NCBI RefSeq assembly: GCF_003515775.1
Contig: NZ_QWEI01000005.1
Coordinates: 62,001-126,000 of the forward strand
DNA length: 64,000 nt
Reading direction: 5' to 3'
Source: Ureibacillus yapensis
GTDB taxonomy: Bacteria; Bacillota; Bacilli; Bacillales_A; Planococcaceae
Under the pieces are notes generated by a model that did no database searches, had not been told where the DNA came from, and worked only from the letters and a program-made list of their open reading frames with translations. Of this stretch, positions 49,503-59,032 are shown one piece after another; the first letter of the stretch is position 1; the number at the start of each line of letters is the position of its first letter. The translations under genes were made by a program, and so were the position numbers.

Positions 49503-49525
49503 AAAGCGCTCGATTGGAGCGCTTT
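49503..49525. terminator. Terminator downstream of the YjcZ-like gene
   Basis: AAAGCGCTC pairs with GAGCGCTTT; T-rich in both directions (TTTTTTA on the minus strand). Confidence 0.8.
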
Positions 49526-49582
49526 TGTTCGGTATGGGGAGATGCTTTGATGAGAAATCTTGCGGTGGCGGACAAGATTTAA

Positions 49583-49720
49583 TTAGTAGTAGTAGTTATC
49601 TTTCTTCATAAAGTGAGTACCAACAATAATCAATAGGATGAATAGTACAACGATCAAAGCAAATTCATTGTTGTGTTTTCGGTCATAAGAACCAGCAACA
49701 TAATCCTCTTTGTATCCCAT
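49583..49720 (-). CDS. YjcZ-family sporulation membrane peptide (45 aa)
   Basis: A 45-residue peptide: hydrophilic start MGYKEDYVAGSYDRKHNN, one transmembrane helix with the characteristic string EFALIVVLFILLIIVGT, and a tail ending DNYYY. The helix motif is that of YjcZ/YqfT-type small sporulation peptides, often present in several copies in Bacillus genomes. GGGGGTG lies 6 nt before the ATG, and a hairpin follows about 60 nt downstream. Function unknown; forespore or mother-cell membrane location is likely. Confidence 0.82.
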   Translation of the reverse strand: MGYKEDYVAGSYDRKHNNEFALIVVLFILLIIVGTHFMKKDNYYY

Positions 49721-50100
49721 ATTTTTCACCCCCTTAACACTATATAATTTATGAGATTTTTTCTAACCGATCTGGTGCAATTGTGGAGTTTTAAAATAAT
49801 TTTTTTTGCTACGTTCAGGTCTCTATTGTCGACATCCTTCGTAATGAGCTTTCATCGAATTCATTGGGGATTTCAGTTTTTGCGGGAATGGTTCACTTTA
49901 CCACTCTTGCTTTGCTTGTTTGTTTAGCTTTACGAATTCGACTCTAATCCAATTTGTTTAAATCGTTTTTGCATTGAATGGCTTCATAATTCATCCTCTT
50001 GATCTGGGTTTGGAAATTCAGCTTCACAACCCAAGCATTGCATTGTTGGTAGAAAAACGTAATCTGATTGTCCACCAAAGAATTCACAAAAAAACCGAGC
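49721..50100. other. Gene-free stretch
   Basis: About 380 bases, AT-rich. A 66-codon minus-strand frame (from 50144) has no ribosome site and overlaps a terminator, so I do not call it. The promoter for the YjcZ-like gene should be near 49740-49800. Confidence 0.4.
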
Positions 50101-50141
50101 AAAAAAAACACACTACTAAATTTTAAACTTTTAGTAATGTG
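50101..50141 (-). terminator. Terminator after the M20 amidohydrolase
   Basis: On the minus strand CACATTACTAAA pairs with TTTAGTAGTGTG (one G-U) and is followed by TTTTTTTTGC. Confidence 0.85.
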
Positions 50142-50219
50142 CATTTTATAGAATATTATTTAATAAGATTTGATGTAAAATTACTTGCGCTTAATCTTAC
50201 AGTGTAGTCTCTCTTCTAT

Positions 50220-51341
50220 TTACAGTGTACCTGATATCCCTTTATAAACTTCTACAACGGTTTCGATAATTTCATCGCGGAAATCGTAATGCAGAGTATG
50301 CAGGGTTGGTGCATCCTCTCCCATTCCTACAAAAAAGAAAGAACCTTTGGCAAGTTTCAAATAATGCCCAAAATCTTCGGAAGCGCGATAAGGTTTTGGA
50401 AGCTCCAAAAGGGAAAGCTCTTTTTCCCTGCAAACCTGCCGTACAATATCCGAGCATTCTTTATGATTTGCAGTTTCAGGAAATATATCATGATACGTGA
50501 AAGTCACTTTCATCCCTTGTTCTTCAGCAAGGCGGGCTGCTAAACTTTCTATATTTTTTTGAAGGCGTTCCAATTCAACTTCTTTTTCTGCTCGAATCGT
50601 CATGCGTAATTTACCTTCATGTGCGGAAATGCCGTAATTTTCCGAGCCAACGTCTATTTGGATAATGGTACAAAGCACAAGACCTTCGTTTTTTTCTTTT
50701 GCTGTATATTGTGGAATCGCTTCAATAATTTTGGCAATGGCATAGGCTGGATTGATGCCGTTTTCCGGTTCGCTTGCATGTGCCGGGTAGCCTTCCATTT
50801 CAATTGACATGCCTTTGGAAGCAAAGTGTGCTGTGCCATCGATTACATTGACTGATTTTAATGGAAGCCCTGGCATATTGTGATAGCCGTATATTTCGTC
50901 GATCTTCTCCTTGCTGATCATCTCAACTGCTTCAATTGCGCCTTGAGCTGTTTCTTCGGCATGTTGGAATAGAAAAAAGATATTATGCTGTGCCCCTTTT
51001 TGATCTACTTCAAGTGCAAATCCGGCTAAAGATGCGGAATGGCCATCATGCCCGCATTTATGGGCTACGCCGGGGTTTTGGGAAGCATAAGGTAAATCGA
51101 TTGTTTCCGGGATTGGGAGTGCATCAATATCGGCGCGAAATGCAATATTTTTTCGATTTTCACCGGCACGGTAAACAGCGTAGAAATATTTCCCCTGATC
51201 CATAATTTCTATATTCTTTGTATGGGTTTTCAGAAAGTGAATGAGATGGTGTTTTGTCCAAGTTTCTTCGTAGGATAATTCAGGCTGTGCATGCAGCTCA
51301 TGCCTTAACTGAGTTACTAACTTTAAATTCGCTTGTTCCAT
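50220..51341 (-). CDS. M20-family amidohydrolase (N-acyl amino acid deacylase type)
   Basis: A 373-residue metallo-amidohydrolase of the HipO/AmaA/YhaA group. Metal-binding motifs are CGHDGHSAS (about residue 90-98), FQHAEETAQGA (catalytic Glu and ligand), and a late HTLHYDF His ligand; the lid domain covers about 175-290. Expected reaction: hydrolysis of an N-acyl or N-acetyl amino acid or diaminopimelate. I prefer the second of two adjacent ATG codons, 7 nt from GGAGG. Monocistronic with a good terminator. Confidence 0.9.
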   Translation of the reverse strand: MEQANLKLVTQLRHELHAQPELSYEETWTKHHLIHFLKTHTKNIEIMDQGKYFYAVYRAGENRKNIAFRADIDALPIPETIDLPYASQNPGVAHKCGHDGHSASLAGFALEVDQKGAQHNIFFLFQHAEETAQGAIEAVEMISKEKIDEIYGYHNMPGLPLKSVNVIDGTAHFASKGMSIEMEGYPAHASEPENGINPAYAIAKIIEAIPQYTAKEKNEGLVLCTIIQIDVGSENYGISAHEGKLRMTIRAEKEVELERLQKNIESLAARLAEEQGMKVTFTYHDIFPETANHKECSDIVRQVCREKELSLLELPKPYRASEDFGHYLKLAKGSFFFVGMGEDAPTLHTLHYDFRDEIIETVVEVYKGISGTL

Positions 51342-51512
51342 CATCTTGCCTCCTTAACAATATGATGCCCAAATGAACAACCCTTCAGTACTATATATGA
51401 ATATATCATGTTATTTATTTAAACGTAATGGAAATAGTAAAAACTGTAAAAAGCCGGGTTTGATGGATGAGAGAAAGGAGATACCTTTAAGGCATCTCCC
51501 TTCTCTTCATGA

Positions 51513-52778
51513 TTATTGTCCTTGATAGATATGGATGACATCGTTATTCTGGCCTCTGGCAAAAACATCTGTTCGATTCGGCCCCCAAGAAACGGCAGCC
51601 GGTGCGCTTGTAAGATTGCCGCCGATGGATTCCCAGCTATCCCAACGTGATCCGTTCCATGAACGTTTATATAGACGGTTGCCGGTACCTCTTACAAAAA
51701 CATCAAGCCGGTTTGCGCGTCGGGAAGAAACGGCCGGCGCGCTTGTCAACGTTCCGCCAAGGCTCTCCCAGTCACTCCAATTGTTCCCGCTCCACCACTT
51801 ATGAATTAAATCATTGTTTTGTCCTCTGGCAAAGACATCAATCCGATTTGGTCCCCAAGAAACCGCCGCTGGTTCTGAATTTAAGTTGCCGCCAAGGTCT
51901 TCCCAATCCTCCCAGCGAGATCCATTCCACGTTCTCTTGTAAAGACGGTTGTTTGTTCCTCTCACAAATACATCCAATTGGTTTGCACGGCGTGATGAAG
52001 CAGCAGGACCGCTTGTTAATACACCGCCAAGGCTTTCCCAGTCACTCCATCGACTGCCATCCCACCATTTATGGTACAAAGCGTTATCTGTTCCCCTGAC
52101 GAATACATCAATGCGGTTCGGTCCCCAAGAAACAGCACCAGGAGGCGAAGTTAACACGCCGCCAAGGCTTTCCCAATCGCTCCATCGACTGCCGTCCCAC
52201 CATTTGTGATACAAAGCGTTATCTGTTCCTCTTGCAAAGACGTCCAAACGATTCGGCTGCCATGAAGAAACAGCCGGAGCCCCGATAATTGTCCCGCCAA
52301 GACTTTCCCAATCCGACCATCTTTGGCCTGGACCTGGAGAGGGAGTAGGGCCAGGTTGACTGCCCCGCAAAATATTTAAAGTAATTTCAATTACGGTAGT
52401 AAATATTCGATCCACGATATCAATAGGTACGTTCAAGATACGAATGAACTGATTAAACCAAGGTGTTTCATTTTGAAACTGATTATAGACTTGACTTGGT
52501 GTCATCGTAATGTTTGCTTCATTTCTTGTGAAGTTTACAAGATAGAAAAAGAATGCTTCAATTAATTGTCGATTCATGCCAACGCCTTCAAGTTGGGTAT
52601 ATAAATTGCTATGTTGTGTACGAATTCGTTGCAGGATTTGCTGTACACTCGGTCGATTTGTTTGTTGAGCATTTCGTTGTACATATTGAAGAGGTGGTTC
52701 CATAAAACCGTTGTTATTCACCTGATTTTGATTCACCGGAATATATGGCACATAATAATAGGGATAGCCATTATACAT
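51513..52778 (-). CDS. PLL-type (DUF346) repeat lectin with helical N-terminal domain
   Basis: A 421-residue protein without a signal peptide. Residues 1-35 are Tyr/Pro/Asn-rich ([14 protein letters not shown]), 36-140 form a helical domain I do not recognise, and a Pro-rich linker ([12 protein letters not shown]) leads to six repeats of 45 residues (152-421). Each repeat follows [19 protein letters not shown], then NRxDVFxRGxxNxLxxK. This is the DUF346 repeat of Photorhabdus PLL-like beta-propeller lectins that bind fucose or O-methylated sugars. The Tyr-rich start and lack of an export signal suggest a spore-surface protein, which is inference. GGAGG is 12 nt before the ATG, which is long. 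Confidence 0.85.
   Translation of the reverse strand: MYNGYPYYYVPYIPVNQNQVNNNGFMEPPLQYVQRNAQQTNRPSVQQILQRIRTQHSNLYTQLEGVGMNRQLIEAFFFYLVNFTRNEANITMTPSQVYNQFQNETPWFNQFIRILNVPIDIVDRIFTTVIEITLNILRGSQPGPTPSPGPGQRWSDWESLGGTIIGAPAVSSWQPNRLDVFARGTDNALYHKWWDGSRWSDWESLGGVLTSPPGAVSWGPNRIDVFVRGTDNALYHKWWDGSRWSDWESLGGVLTSGPAASSRRANQLDVFVRGTNNRLYKRTWNGSRWEDWEDLGGNLNSEPAAVSWGPNRIDVFARGQNNDLIHKWWSGNNWSDWESLGGTLTSAPAVSSRRANRLDVFVRGTGNRLYKRSWNGSRWDSWESIGGNLTSAPAAVSWGPNRTDVFARGQNNDVIHIYQGQ
51516..52325 (-). repeat. Six in-frame 135-bp tandem repeats
   Basis: The repeats encode propeller blades of the lectin. Repeats 2, 4 and 6 carry AVSWGPNR, whereas 3 and 5 carry SSRRAN and LYKR with W, so two blade types alternate, as if a two-blade unit had been duplicated. 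Confidence 0.85.
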
Positions 52779-53055
52779 AAGTCAAAAAATCCTCCGTTTT
52801 TTTTCTTAGTGTATGCATGGGTTGAAAATTTGGGAATAGGGGGAAACATAAGGAACTAACGCGGAGATTGGTCAAATAGTGAAATGGATTGTAGAAAATA
52901 ATGGCAAGATATACAATGTTTAATAAAGCAATCAATAGGTTTTGGACTATTTACACTGCTCCCAATGCTTTAGCCGTCGACAAAACCTCTTCTCGCCAAT
53001 ATGGAAGTGGGAGACTTCTACAAATGAAGTAAAATGAAAGTGGATGGAGAATTAC

Positions 53056-54267
53056 ATGAAAACAATCATAACAAATCCAAAGTTGAAAAGTTATTACTAT
53101 ATTACGGCAATTCTATTAATCTTGATTATGGCTGCCGGTTTATTTTTGGATAACCCGCTAATAGGTTCCAGGAACTTTGGATATACTCTCCATATAATAT
53201 TTGTAACTATGTTATCTATTACGTTGTTATTGTATCCAAGATATCCCAAAAGCCAGGTTCGTTGGCTAATTGTATTAATTTCAATTATTTATATTTATAC
53301 AATGTTTATTATTTATCCGGAAACAGGGTCAACGATTATATTAATCTATTTTATCCCGGCACTACCTATCGTGTTTTTTGATAAACCACTTTTTTATAGT
53401 TCGGTAATCGTCAATATTATTGTAATGACTGGAACTGTTCTGTATATCGTTATAAGCGGGGATGCAGCCCGATATCCAATTATTACTGATGAACCTGTAG
53501 GCAATTTTCTAAATTTCTTAAGCAGCCAGGTGGTGCTTTTTTTCATTTTTTATATGACGGCGTGGAGAATCAATAAAATGCAGCTTTACTATGAACAAGT
53601 TAAACATGCGGAGCGATTAAAAACTACTGGACAATTAGCAGCGGCAGTTGCACATGAGATCCGCAATCCATTGACTGTCGTAAAAGGATATTTGCAGCTT
53701 TATGAACAAGATTCAATAGAAGAGAGTAAGTTGAAGCAAAACCTGCCACTGTTAATAGGAGAACTGGAAAGTGCGGAACAAGTTATTTCCCATTTATTAT
53801 CTTTATCAAAACCCAGCAAAGAATTAACTGAAAGAGTGGATGTGAAAAAAGCTGTTTATGGTGTAACCGACTTGCTCCATTCCTATGGGTTGCTTAATAA
53901 AAGCACAATTGAAGTATTTGTCGAAGAAAATTGTTCGATTAAAATAAATCGAATAGAATTGCACCAAGTGTTAGTCAATATAGTCAAAAATGCAATTGAA
54001 GCATCCCCTGCAGGCGGTACTATCTCTGTGAATGCAGGGACTATGGGAGGGATGGTTCAAATACAGGTTAGCGATCAAGGGATTGGAATGACGCAGGAAG
54101 AAGTAGAATTCATGGGAACTCCATTTTATTCTCTAAAAAATAAAGGAACTGGACTAGGCGTCATGATTTGCCATAATATTGTAAAAAAATACAACGGATC
54201 AATTACATATAAGAGCGTTAAGGGGCAAGGAACAAAAGTAACGATAAGTTTCCCGGTTAGTAAATAA
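53056..54267 (+). CDS. Membrane sensor histidine kinase (sporulation-kinase-like, orphan)
   Basis: A 403-residue kinase. Six transmembrane helices occupy residues about 10-175 with very short loops, so no large external sensor is present. The HisKA motif is AAAVAHEIRNPLTVVKGYL (His200), and the ATPase domain has NIVKNAIEAS, VSDQGIGM and KGTGLGVMICHNIVKKYNG. This is the pattern of Bacillus KinB-type kinases that feed the Spo0F phosphorelay. No response regulator is adjacent. I use the ATG with GGATGGAG 6 nt upstream; an ATG four codons earlier lacks a site. Confidence 0.9.
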   Translation: MKTIITNPKLKSYYYITAILLILIMAAGLFLDNPLIGSRNFGYTLHIIFVTMLSITLLLYPRYPKSQVRWLIVLISIIYIYTMFIIYPETGSTIILIYFIPALPIVFFDKPLFYSSVIVNIIVMTGTVLYIVISGDAARYPIITDEPVGNFLNFLSSQVVLFFIFYMTAWRINKMQLYYEQVKHAERLKTTGQLAAAVAHEIRNPLTVVKGYLQLYEQDSIEESKLKQNLPLLIGELESAEQVISHLLSLSKPSKELTERVDVKKAVYGVTDLLHSYGLLNKSTIEVFVEENCSIKINRIELHQVLVNIVKNAIEASPAGGTISVNAGTMGGMVQIQVSDQGIGMTQEEVEFMGTPFYSLKNKGTGLGVMICHNIVKKYNGSITYKSVKGQGTKVTISFPVSK

Positions 54268-54324
54268 TATTGAATCACTAAAGTTTAGAGTCTAAACGAA
54301 ACGTGAAAGAAGGTGTTCATCATA

Positions 54325-54840
54325 ATGGCGATTCGGAAAATTTCAACGAACTTATGGTTCAATAATCAAGCGGAGGAAGCAGCTTATTTTTATACAAGCA
54401 TCTTTAAACAATCTTCCGTTGGGAGAGTGATTCGCTATGGGGAAGTCCGTCATCCTATAGATGGCCTTTCCGAGGGGGATGCAATGACAGTGGAATTTGA
54501 ATTAGAAGGAAACACTTATGTTGCTTTAAATGGTGGACCACAATATCAATTTACGGAAGCCATTTCTTTCATTGTGCATTGCGATACACAAGAGGAACTC
54601 GATTATTATTGGGAGAACCTATCAGAAGGCGGAGATGAGTCGGCGCAAGTATGCGGCTGGCTGAAAGATCGATATGGTGTTTCTTGGCAAATCGTACCGG
54701 CCATGCTGAATGACTTATTGGCAGATGCCGATAGTTCACAATATAATCGTGTGATGAAGACTCTGCTTCAAATGAAGAAAATTAACATTGAGCAATTAGA
54801 ACAAGCAGCTAAAGGCGAGCAAGACAACAAGGGCGAATAG
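54325..54840 (+). CDS. VOC-family protein (PhnB-like)
   Basis: A 171-residue protein of the vicinal-oxygen-chelate superfamily (glyoxalase-like, PhnB/3-demethylubiquinone-methyltransferase-like group). Recognisable stretches are TNLWFNNQAEEAAYFYTSIF, the central GNTYVALNGGPQYQFTEAIS, and KDRYGVSWQIVPAML. The group includes proteins of unknown function, so no substrate is assigned. An AAGGTG site precedes the ATG; four upstream codons are not used. A YdeI-like gene follows 21 nt later and may be co-transcribed. Confidence 0.88.
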   Translation: MAIRKISTNLWFNNQAEEAAYFYTSIFKQSSVGRVIRYGEVRHPIDGLSEGDAMTVEFELEGNTYVALNGGPQYQFTEAISFIVHCDTQEELDYYWENLSEGGDESAQVCGWLKDRYGVSWQIVPAMLNDLLADADSSQYNRVMKTLLQMKKINIEQLEQAAKGEQDNKGE

Positions 54841-54861
54841 TTGCTCTTAGGGGGCTAACAA

Positions 54862-55530
54862 ATGGCAAGTATTGTTGAAAAATTAAAATTGCAAAAGTAC
54901 AAAAACATCGCATTGCTTAATGTACCGGAACAATCGAAGTATTTTGATGAATTAACAGACTATGATACTGAGCTTGGTCAAGCACAAAAATATGATTTAA
55001 TTTTTGCATTTGCGTTGGATATGGCTTCTTTACAGTCAATCGTAAAGATCGTTATTGATCATAACTACTTAAATACAAAAGGATATCTTTATTTGGCGTA
55101 TCCCAAAAAAGGCAATAAAGTATATACCACATATGTGCATCGAGATGATTTGCTCCAAGGCTTAGGGGCGAATGAGGATGGCTATATTGGTGAGAGCACC
55201 ATTAAATTTGCGCGGATGGTTGCATTGGATGAAGTATTTACCGTAGTGGGTTTGAAAGAAGAGGCCAAAATGAAAAATAGGAAACCTGGCAAACCGAGCC
55301 AGTCTGTCAGCGATTATGTTGATATGATTCCTCAGATTGAAAAGGATTTAGAGGATATACCAGAGATACTGGCATTTTACCAATCATTAACACCGGGTTA
55401 TCAAAAAGATTGGGCTCGTTACGTATATAGTGCAAAACAGGAAGCTACGAAAGAAAAACGGCGCAATGAAATGAAAAAAATATTAAATGAGGGCTATAAA
55501 AGCCGGGATGCTTATCTTCTCAAGAAATAA
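54862..55530 (+). CDS. YdeI/OmpD-associated (OmdA-like) domain protein
   Basis: A 222-residue soluble protein. The C-terminal part (about 155-222) carries SLTPGYQKDWARYVYSAKQ and then RRNEMKKILNEGYK, matching the YdeI/OmdA pattern (short helical domain with a W-x-x-Y/I block followed by a charged helix) seen in proteins linked to peptide resistance. The N-terminal half is alpha/beta with an unclear fold (IALLNVPEQSKYF, GYLYLAYPKKGNK, a DUF3052-like look). Function unknown. A GGGG site precedes the ATG; a strong hairpin follows. Confidence 0.78.
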   Translation: MASIVEKLKLQKYKNIALLNVPEQSKYFDELTDYDTELGQAQKYDLIFAFALDMASLQSIVKIVIDHNYLNTKGYLYLAYPKKGNKVYTTYVHRDDLLQGLGANEDGYIGESTIKFARMVALDEVFTVVGLKEEAKMKNRKPGKPSQSVSDYVDMIPQIEKDLEDIPEILAFYQSLTPGYQKDWARYVYSAKQEATKEKRRNEMKKILNEGYKSRDAYLLKK

Positions 55531-55534
55531 CTGG

Positions 55535-55566
55535 AACTGACTTAATGAACTTAAGTCAGTTTTTTG
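55535..55566 (+). terminator. Terminator after the YdeI-like gene
   Basis: AACTGACTTAA pairs perfectly with TTAAGTCAGTT, followed by TTTTT. Confidence 0.9.
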
Positions 55567-55801
55567 GTTCTTAAGAACTAAAAATGATTTTAATATAAAA
55601 AATCTAAATTTACTAAAAAATCACACTAGACGAAATATAAAGAATGTTTTACAATCAAAAAGGTCTAGTAATTATAGTTAGATAGTCTTTTGCTCTATTT
55701 ATTCAGAAAATTTAGAATAACAGTTGCGTTTAAATATATCTGAATATTATAATTATTGAAAAATAGATAGATAAAAATAATATCTTTAGGGGGAAAAAAG
55801 A

Positions 55802-57010
55802 GTGGCAGAAAAGAAAACGTTAAAGAGATTTGCATCATTGTTTTTAGCATCAACTTTAATTGCGGGAGCATTGGCAGCATGTTCGAATGAGGGAACAACG
55901 AAAGAAAGCGGCGGTTCTTCATCCAGCGAAAGCAGCGATGTAATCAAAATTGGAGCGAACTTGGAACTTTCAGGACCTGTGGCTTCGTATGGTTCATCAA
56001 TCGGAGACGGCGCAGAGCTAGCTGTGGAAGAAATTAATGCAGCGGGCGGTATTGATGGCAAACAAGTAGAGTTAGTAAAAGTTGATAATAAATCAGACAA
56101 TGCAGAAGCAACAAATGCAGCAATCAAGTTGGCAACACAAGATAAAGTAACCGCAATGATCGCTCCTGCTACTTCCGGGAACGTAATTGCAACAGCGCAA
56201 ATTGCAAACCAAAACAAAATTCCGACGGTTACCGCTTCCGGTACAGCACCGAACGTAACAGAAAATGCAGATGGGACAATCAATGATTATGTCTTCCGCA
56301 CATGCTTCATCGATCCATTCCAAGGCGTAGTGGCAGCGAACTTTGCAACAAGTGAACTAGGTGCTAAAAATGTGGCAATCTATGCAGATAATGCATCTGA
56401 TTATGCAAAAGGATTGGCTGCTTCATTTAAAGAACAAATCGAAGCAAATGGCGGAACAGTAGTGGCTGAGGAAGCTTATGTTGCCGATGATACAGACTTT
56501 AAATCAACATTGACGCGCATCAAATCAGCGAATCCAGATTTCGTGTTTATCCCTGGCTATTATGAAGAAGTGGGGTTAATTGTTAAACAAGCCCGTGAAT
56601 TGGGTATTGAAGCGCCGTTAATGGGGGCTGATGGCTGGGATTCCCCAACATTGGTAGAGCTTGCAGGTGCTGAGGCATTAAATAATACATTCATCACAAA
56701 TCACTATTCATCTCAAGATCCAGATGAAACAATTCAAGGGTTCGTTGATGCATTCGAAGCAAAATTCAGTGAAGCGCCAAATGCATTCCACGCACTTGGA
56801 TATGATACGGTGTATTACTTGAAAGATGCAATCGAAAGAGCAGGTTCAACGGATGGCGAAGCGATTCAAAAAGCATTGGCTGAAACAAAAGATTTAAGTT
56901 TAATTACAGGTACATTCTCGGTGGATGAAAAACACAACCCAGTTAAATCGGCAACAGTTCTAGAATATGTAGACGGCAACCAAGAATTCAACTCCAAGGT
57001 AAATCCTTAA
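55802..57010 (+). CDS. livJ: Branched-chain amino acid ABC transporter, substrate-binding lipoprotein
   Basis: A 402-residue lipoprotein (lipobox LAACSNE) with a Ser/Gly linker and a type I periplasmic-binding fold of the LivJ family. IKIGANLELSGPVASYGSS opens the mature domain and INAAGGIDGKQVELV follows, both classic. It should bind Leu, Ile, Val or a related amino acid at the membrane surface and deliver it to the permeases encoded downstream. The start is GTG with GGGGG 8 nt upstream. A hairpin right after the gene separates it from livH and probably lets the binding protein be made in excess. Confidence 0.93.
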   Translation: MAEKKTLKRFASLFLASTLIAGALAACSNEGTTKESGGSSSSESSDVIKIGANLELSGPVASYGSSIGDGAELAVEEINAAGGIDGKQVELVKVDNKSDNAEATNAAIKLATQDKVTAMIAPATSGNVIATAQIANQNKIPTVTASGTAPNVTENADGTINDYVFRTCFIDPFQGVVAANFATSELGAKNVAIYADNASDYAKGLAASFKEQIEANGGTVVAEEAYVADDTDFKSTLTRIKSANPDFVFIPGYYEEVGLIVKQARELGIEAPLMGADGWDSPTLVELAGAEALNNTFITNHYSSQDPDETIQGFVDAFEAKFSEAPNAFHALGYDTVYYLKDAIERAGSTDGEAIQKALAETKDLSLITGTFSVDEKHNPVKSATVLEYVDGNQEFNSKVNP

Positions 57011-57036
57011 AAATACGATTTTTACGTATGATAAGT

Positions 57037-57064
57037 AAAAGGGGGGCGAGCCGCCTCCCTTTTT
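57037..57064 (+). terminator. Intercistronic terminator/attenuator between the binding protein and permease genes
   Basis: AAAAGGGGGGC pairs with GCCTCCCTTTT (one G-U) and is followed by T residues. It would allow partial read-through into the permease genes. Confidence 0.75.
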
Positions 57065-57206
57065 ATGATTTAAAAACGATAGTATCAATCAAAAGAGCAT
57101 TGAGACTTGAAATTTTGGTTTTTCAAATTTTATGTTGCTAATTTACATAATAGAAGTTTGGCAAATTCATAGAATGTAACATCTTGAAAAAAGGGAGTGA
57201 GAACTC

Positions 57207-58082
57207 ATGGAATGGTTGCAACAGTTGGTGAATGGTATATCGCTTGGAAGCATTTACGCATTAATCGCGCTTGGATATACAATGGTTTACGGAATTATAA
57301 AATTAATTAACTTTGCCCATGGCGACGTCTTTATGCTGGGAGCCTTTATTGGATTTTATGCGATTGCCCGGTGGGATTTAGGCTTCTTTCCAGCATTGAT
57401 TATTGCCATGCTGCTTTGTGCAATAATTGGGGTGATAATTGAGCGCGTCGCTTATAAACGGTTGCGCAATGCAACGCGAATAGCGGCATTAATAACAGCG
57501 ATTGGGGTTTCGCTGCTAATCGAAAATACGGTTATTTACTTTAGAGGCGCTTCGCCTGAAGCCTATCCGGAGGTACTGTCGAACAAGTCAATCTCCATTT
57601 TCGGGGCAAACATTAGTTCACAATCCATCATGATTTTGGGTGTAACCATTGTACTGATGATTCTTTTGCAATTTATCGTTCACAAAACAAAGATTGGGAA
57701 AGCAATGCGTGCGGTATCTCATGATCCGGATGCTGCCCGTTTAATGGGAATTAATGTGGATAATACGATTTCCGCAACCTTTGCGATCGGTTCTGCCCTT
57801 GCCGGTGCAGCGGGTGTCATCTTTGGTGTGTACTACACGAGAATAGATCCATTAATGGGTGTATTGCCTGGATTGAAGGCATTTGTCGCTGCGGTATTGG
57901 GCGGGATTGGCAGCATTCCGGGAGCCATGGTTGGCGGCTTGGTGCTGGGCGTGGTGGAGACCGTTGTAAGTGCGCTAGGTTATTCTTTATGGCGTGATGC
58001 CGCGGCATTCGTTATTTTAATCTTGATTTTAATCTTGAAACCGTCGGGTATTTTCGGTAAAAACACCCGAGAGAAAGTGTAG
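57207..58082 (+). CDS. livH: Branched-chain amino acid ABC transporter permease LivH
   Basis: A 291-residue membrane protein with eight hydrophobic helices, homologous to LivH. MVYGIIKLINFAHGDVFMLG near the N-terminus is the family hallmark, and AVSHDPDAARLMGINVD is the EAA-like loop that contacts the ATPases. GGGAG lies 8 nt before the ATG. It forms the transmembrane channel together with LivM, encoded 11 nt downstream. Confidence 0.96.
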   Translation: MEWLQQLVNGISLGSIYALIALGYTMVYGIIKLINFAHGDVFMLGAFIGFYAIARWDLGFFPALIIAMLLCAIIGVIIERVAYKRLRNATRIAALITAIGVSLLIENTVIYFRGASPEAYPEVLSNKSISIFGANISSQSIMILGVTIVLMILLQFIVHKTKIGKAMRAVSHDPDAARLMGINVDNTISATFAIGSALAGAAGVIFGVYYTRIDPLMGVLPGLKAFVAAVLGGIGSIPGAMVGGLVLGVVETVVSALGYSLWRDAAAFVILILILILKPSGIFGKNTREKV

Positions 58083-58093
58083 GTGACTGGTAT

Positions 58094-59032
58094 ATGAAAA
58101 AGTCTAAAGTCTTTTGGGGCTTATGTTTATTGGCCATTATATTCTATGCCGTCGTCCAAGTCATGATCTCAGGCGGTATATTGGATATGTATTATCAAAG
58201 CATCTTGATTCAAATGTGCATTAATATCATGCTGGCTGTTAGTTTGCATATCATTATTGGAATTACAGGCCAGTTTTCAATCGGGCATGCCGGATTTATG
58301 GCGGTTGGAGCCTATTTTAGTGCTATTGCAACAATGAAGCTTGGATTGCCGTTTCCAGTTGCCATTTTGATTGGGGCAATAGTTGCGGCATTGGCAGGGT
58401 TGCTTGTAGGGATTCCTTCGCTTCGACTTAAAGGAGATTATCTGGCAATTGCTACTCTGGGGTTTGCCGAAATCATTCGCATCATTTTCTTGAACGTAGA
58501 TTATGTTGGCGGAGCAGCCGGGATGGTAATCACGAACCTGTCGAATTGGACATACGCTTTCATGGGTGTATTTGTCACTATCTTGGTTATTGCCAACTTT
58601 ACCAATTCCCGTCATGGACGCGGTTGTATTTCGATACGTGAAGATGAAATCGCAGCAGATGCAATGGGAATCAATACTACTTACTATAAAGTGGTTGCTT
58701 TTACGATCGGTTCCTTTTTTGCAGGGGTTGCAGGTGCGATTTATGCACATAATTTTTTCATCATTCAACCAACAACATTTGGATTCTTAAAATCATTCGA
58801 TATTTTGATATACGTTGTTTTAGGTGGGCTGGGAAGTCTTTCTGGCTCGGTAATTGCCGCCATCTTCTTAACAGTCGTTTCGGCGTATTTATCAGGATAT
58901 CCGGAAGAGCGTATGATCATCTATTCATTAGTTTTGATCATTGTCATGTTATATCGTCCAACAGGATTATTGGGAACTAAAGAAATTACTTCACTATTTA
59001 AGTTTGGTAAAAGAGGAGGTTCAAAAGTATGA
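58094..59032 (+). CDS. livM: Branched-chain amino acid ABC transporter permease LivM
   Basis: A 312-residue membrane protein with about eight helices. GITGQFSIGHAGFMAVGAYF and SIREDEIAADAMGINTTYYK are typical LivM strings, the second being the cytoplasmic ATPase-contact loop. It pairs with LivH. The stop codon overlaps the livG start (ATGA), so translation of the two is coupled. A purine-rich GTGAC-type site sits before the ATG. Confidence 0.96.
   Translation: MKKSKVFWGLCLLAIIFYAVVQVMISGGILDMYYQSILIQMCINIMLAVSLHIIIGITGQFSIGHAGFMAVGAYFSAIATMKLGLPFPVAILIGAIVAALAGLLVGIPSLRLKGDYLAIATLGFAEIIRIIFLNVDYVGGAAGMVITNLSNWTYAFMGVFVTILVIANFTNSRHGRGCISIREDEIAADAMGINTTYYKVVAFTIGSFFAGVAGAIYAHNFFIIQPTTFGFLKSFDILIYVVLGGLGSLSGSVIAAIFLTVVSAYLSGYPEERMIIYSLVLIIVMLYRPTGLLGTKEITSLFKFGKRGGSKV

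Noticed and set aside
49944-50144. 66-codon minus-strand frame
   Set aside because: No ribosome site; its start overlaps the terminator of the amidohydrolase.
55786-56283. 165-codon minus-strand frame opposite livJ
   Set aside because: Shadow of the binding-protein gene; no ribosome site or known domain.
58277-58768. 163-codon minus-strand frame opposite livM
   Set aside because: Antisense shadow with atypical composition for a real protein.
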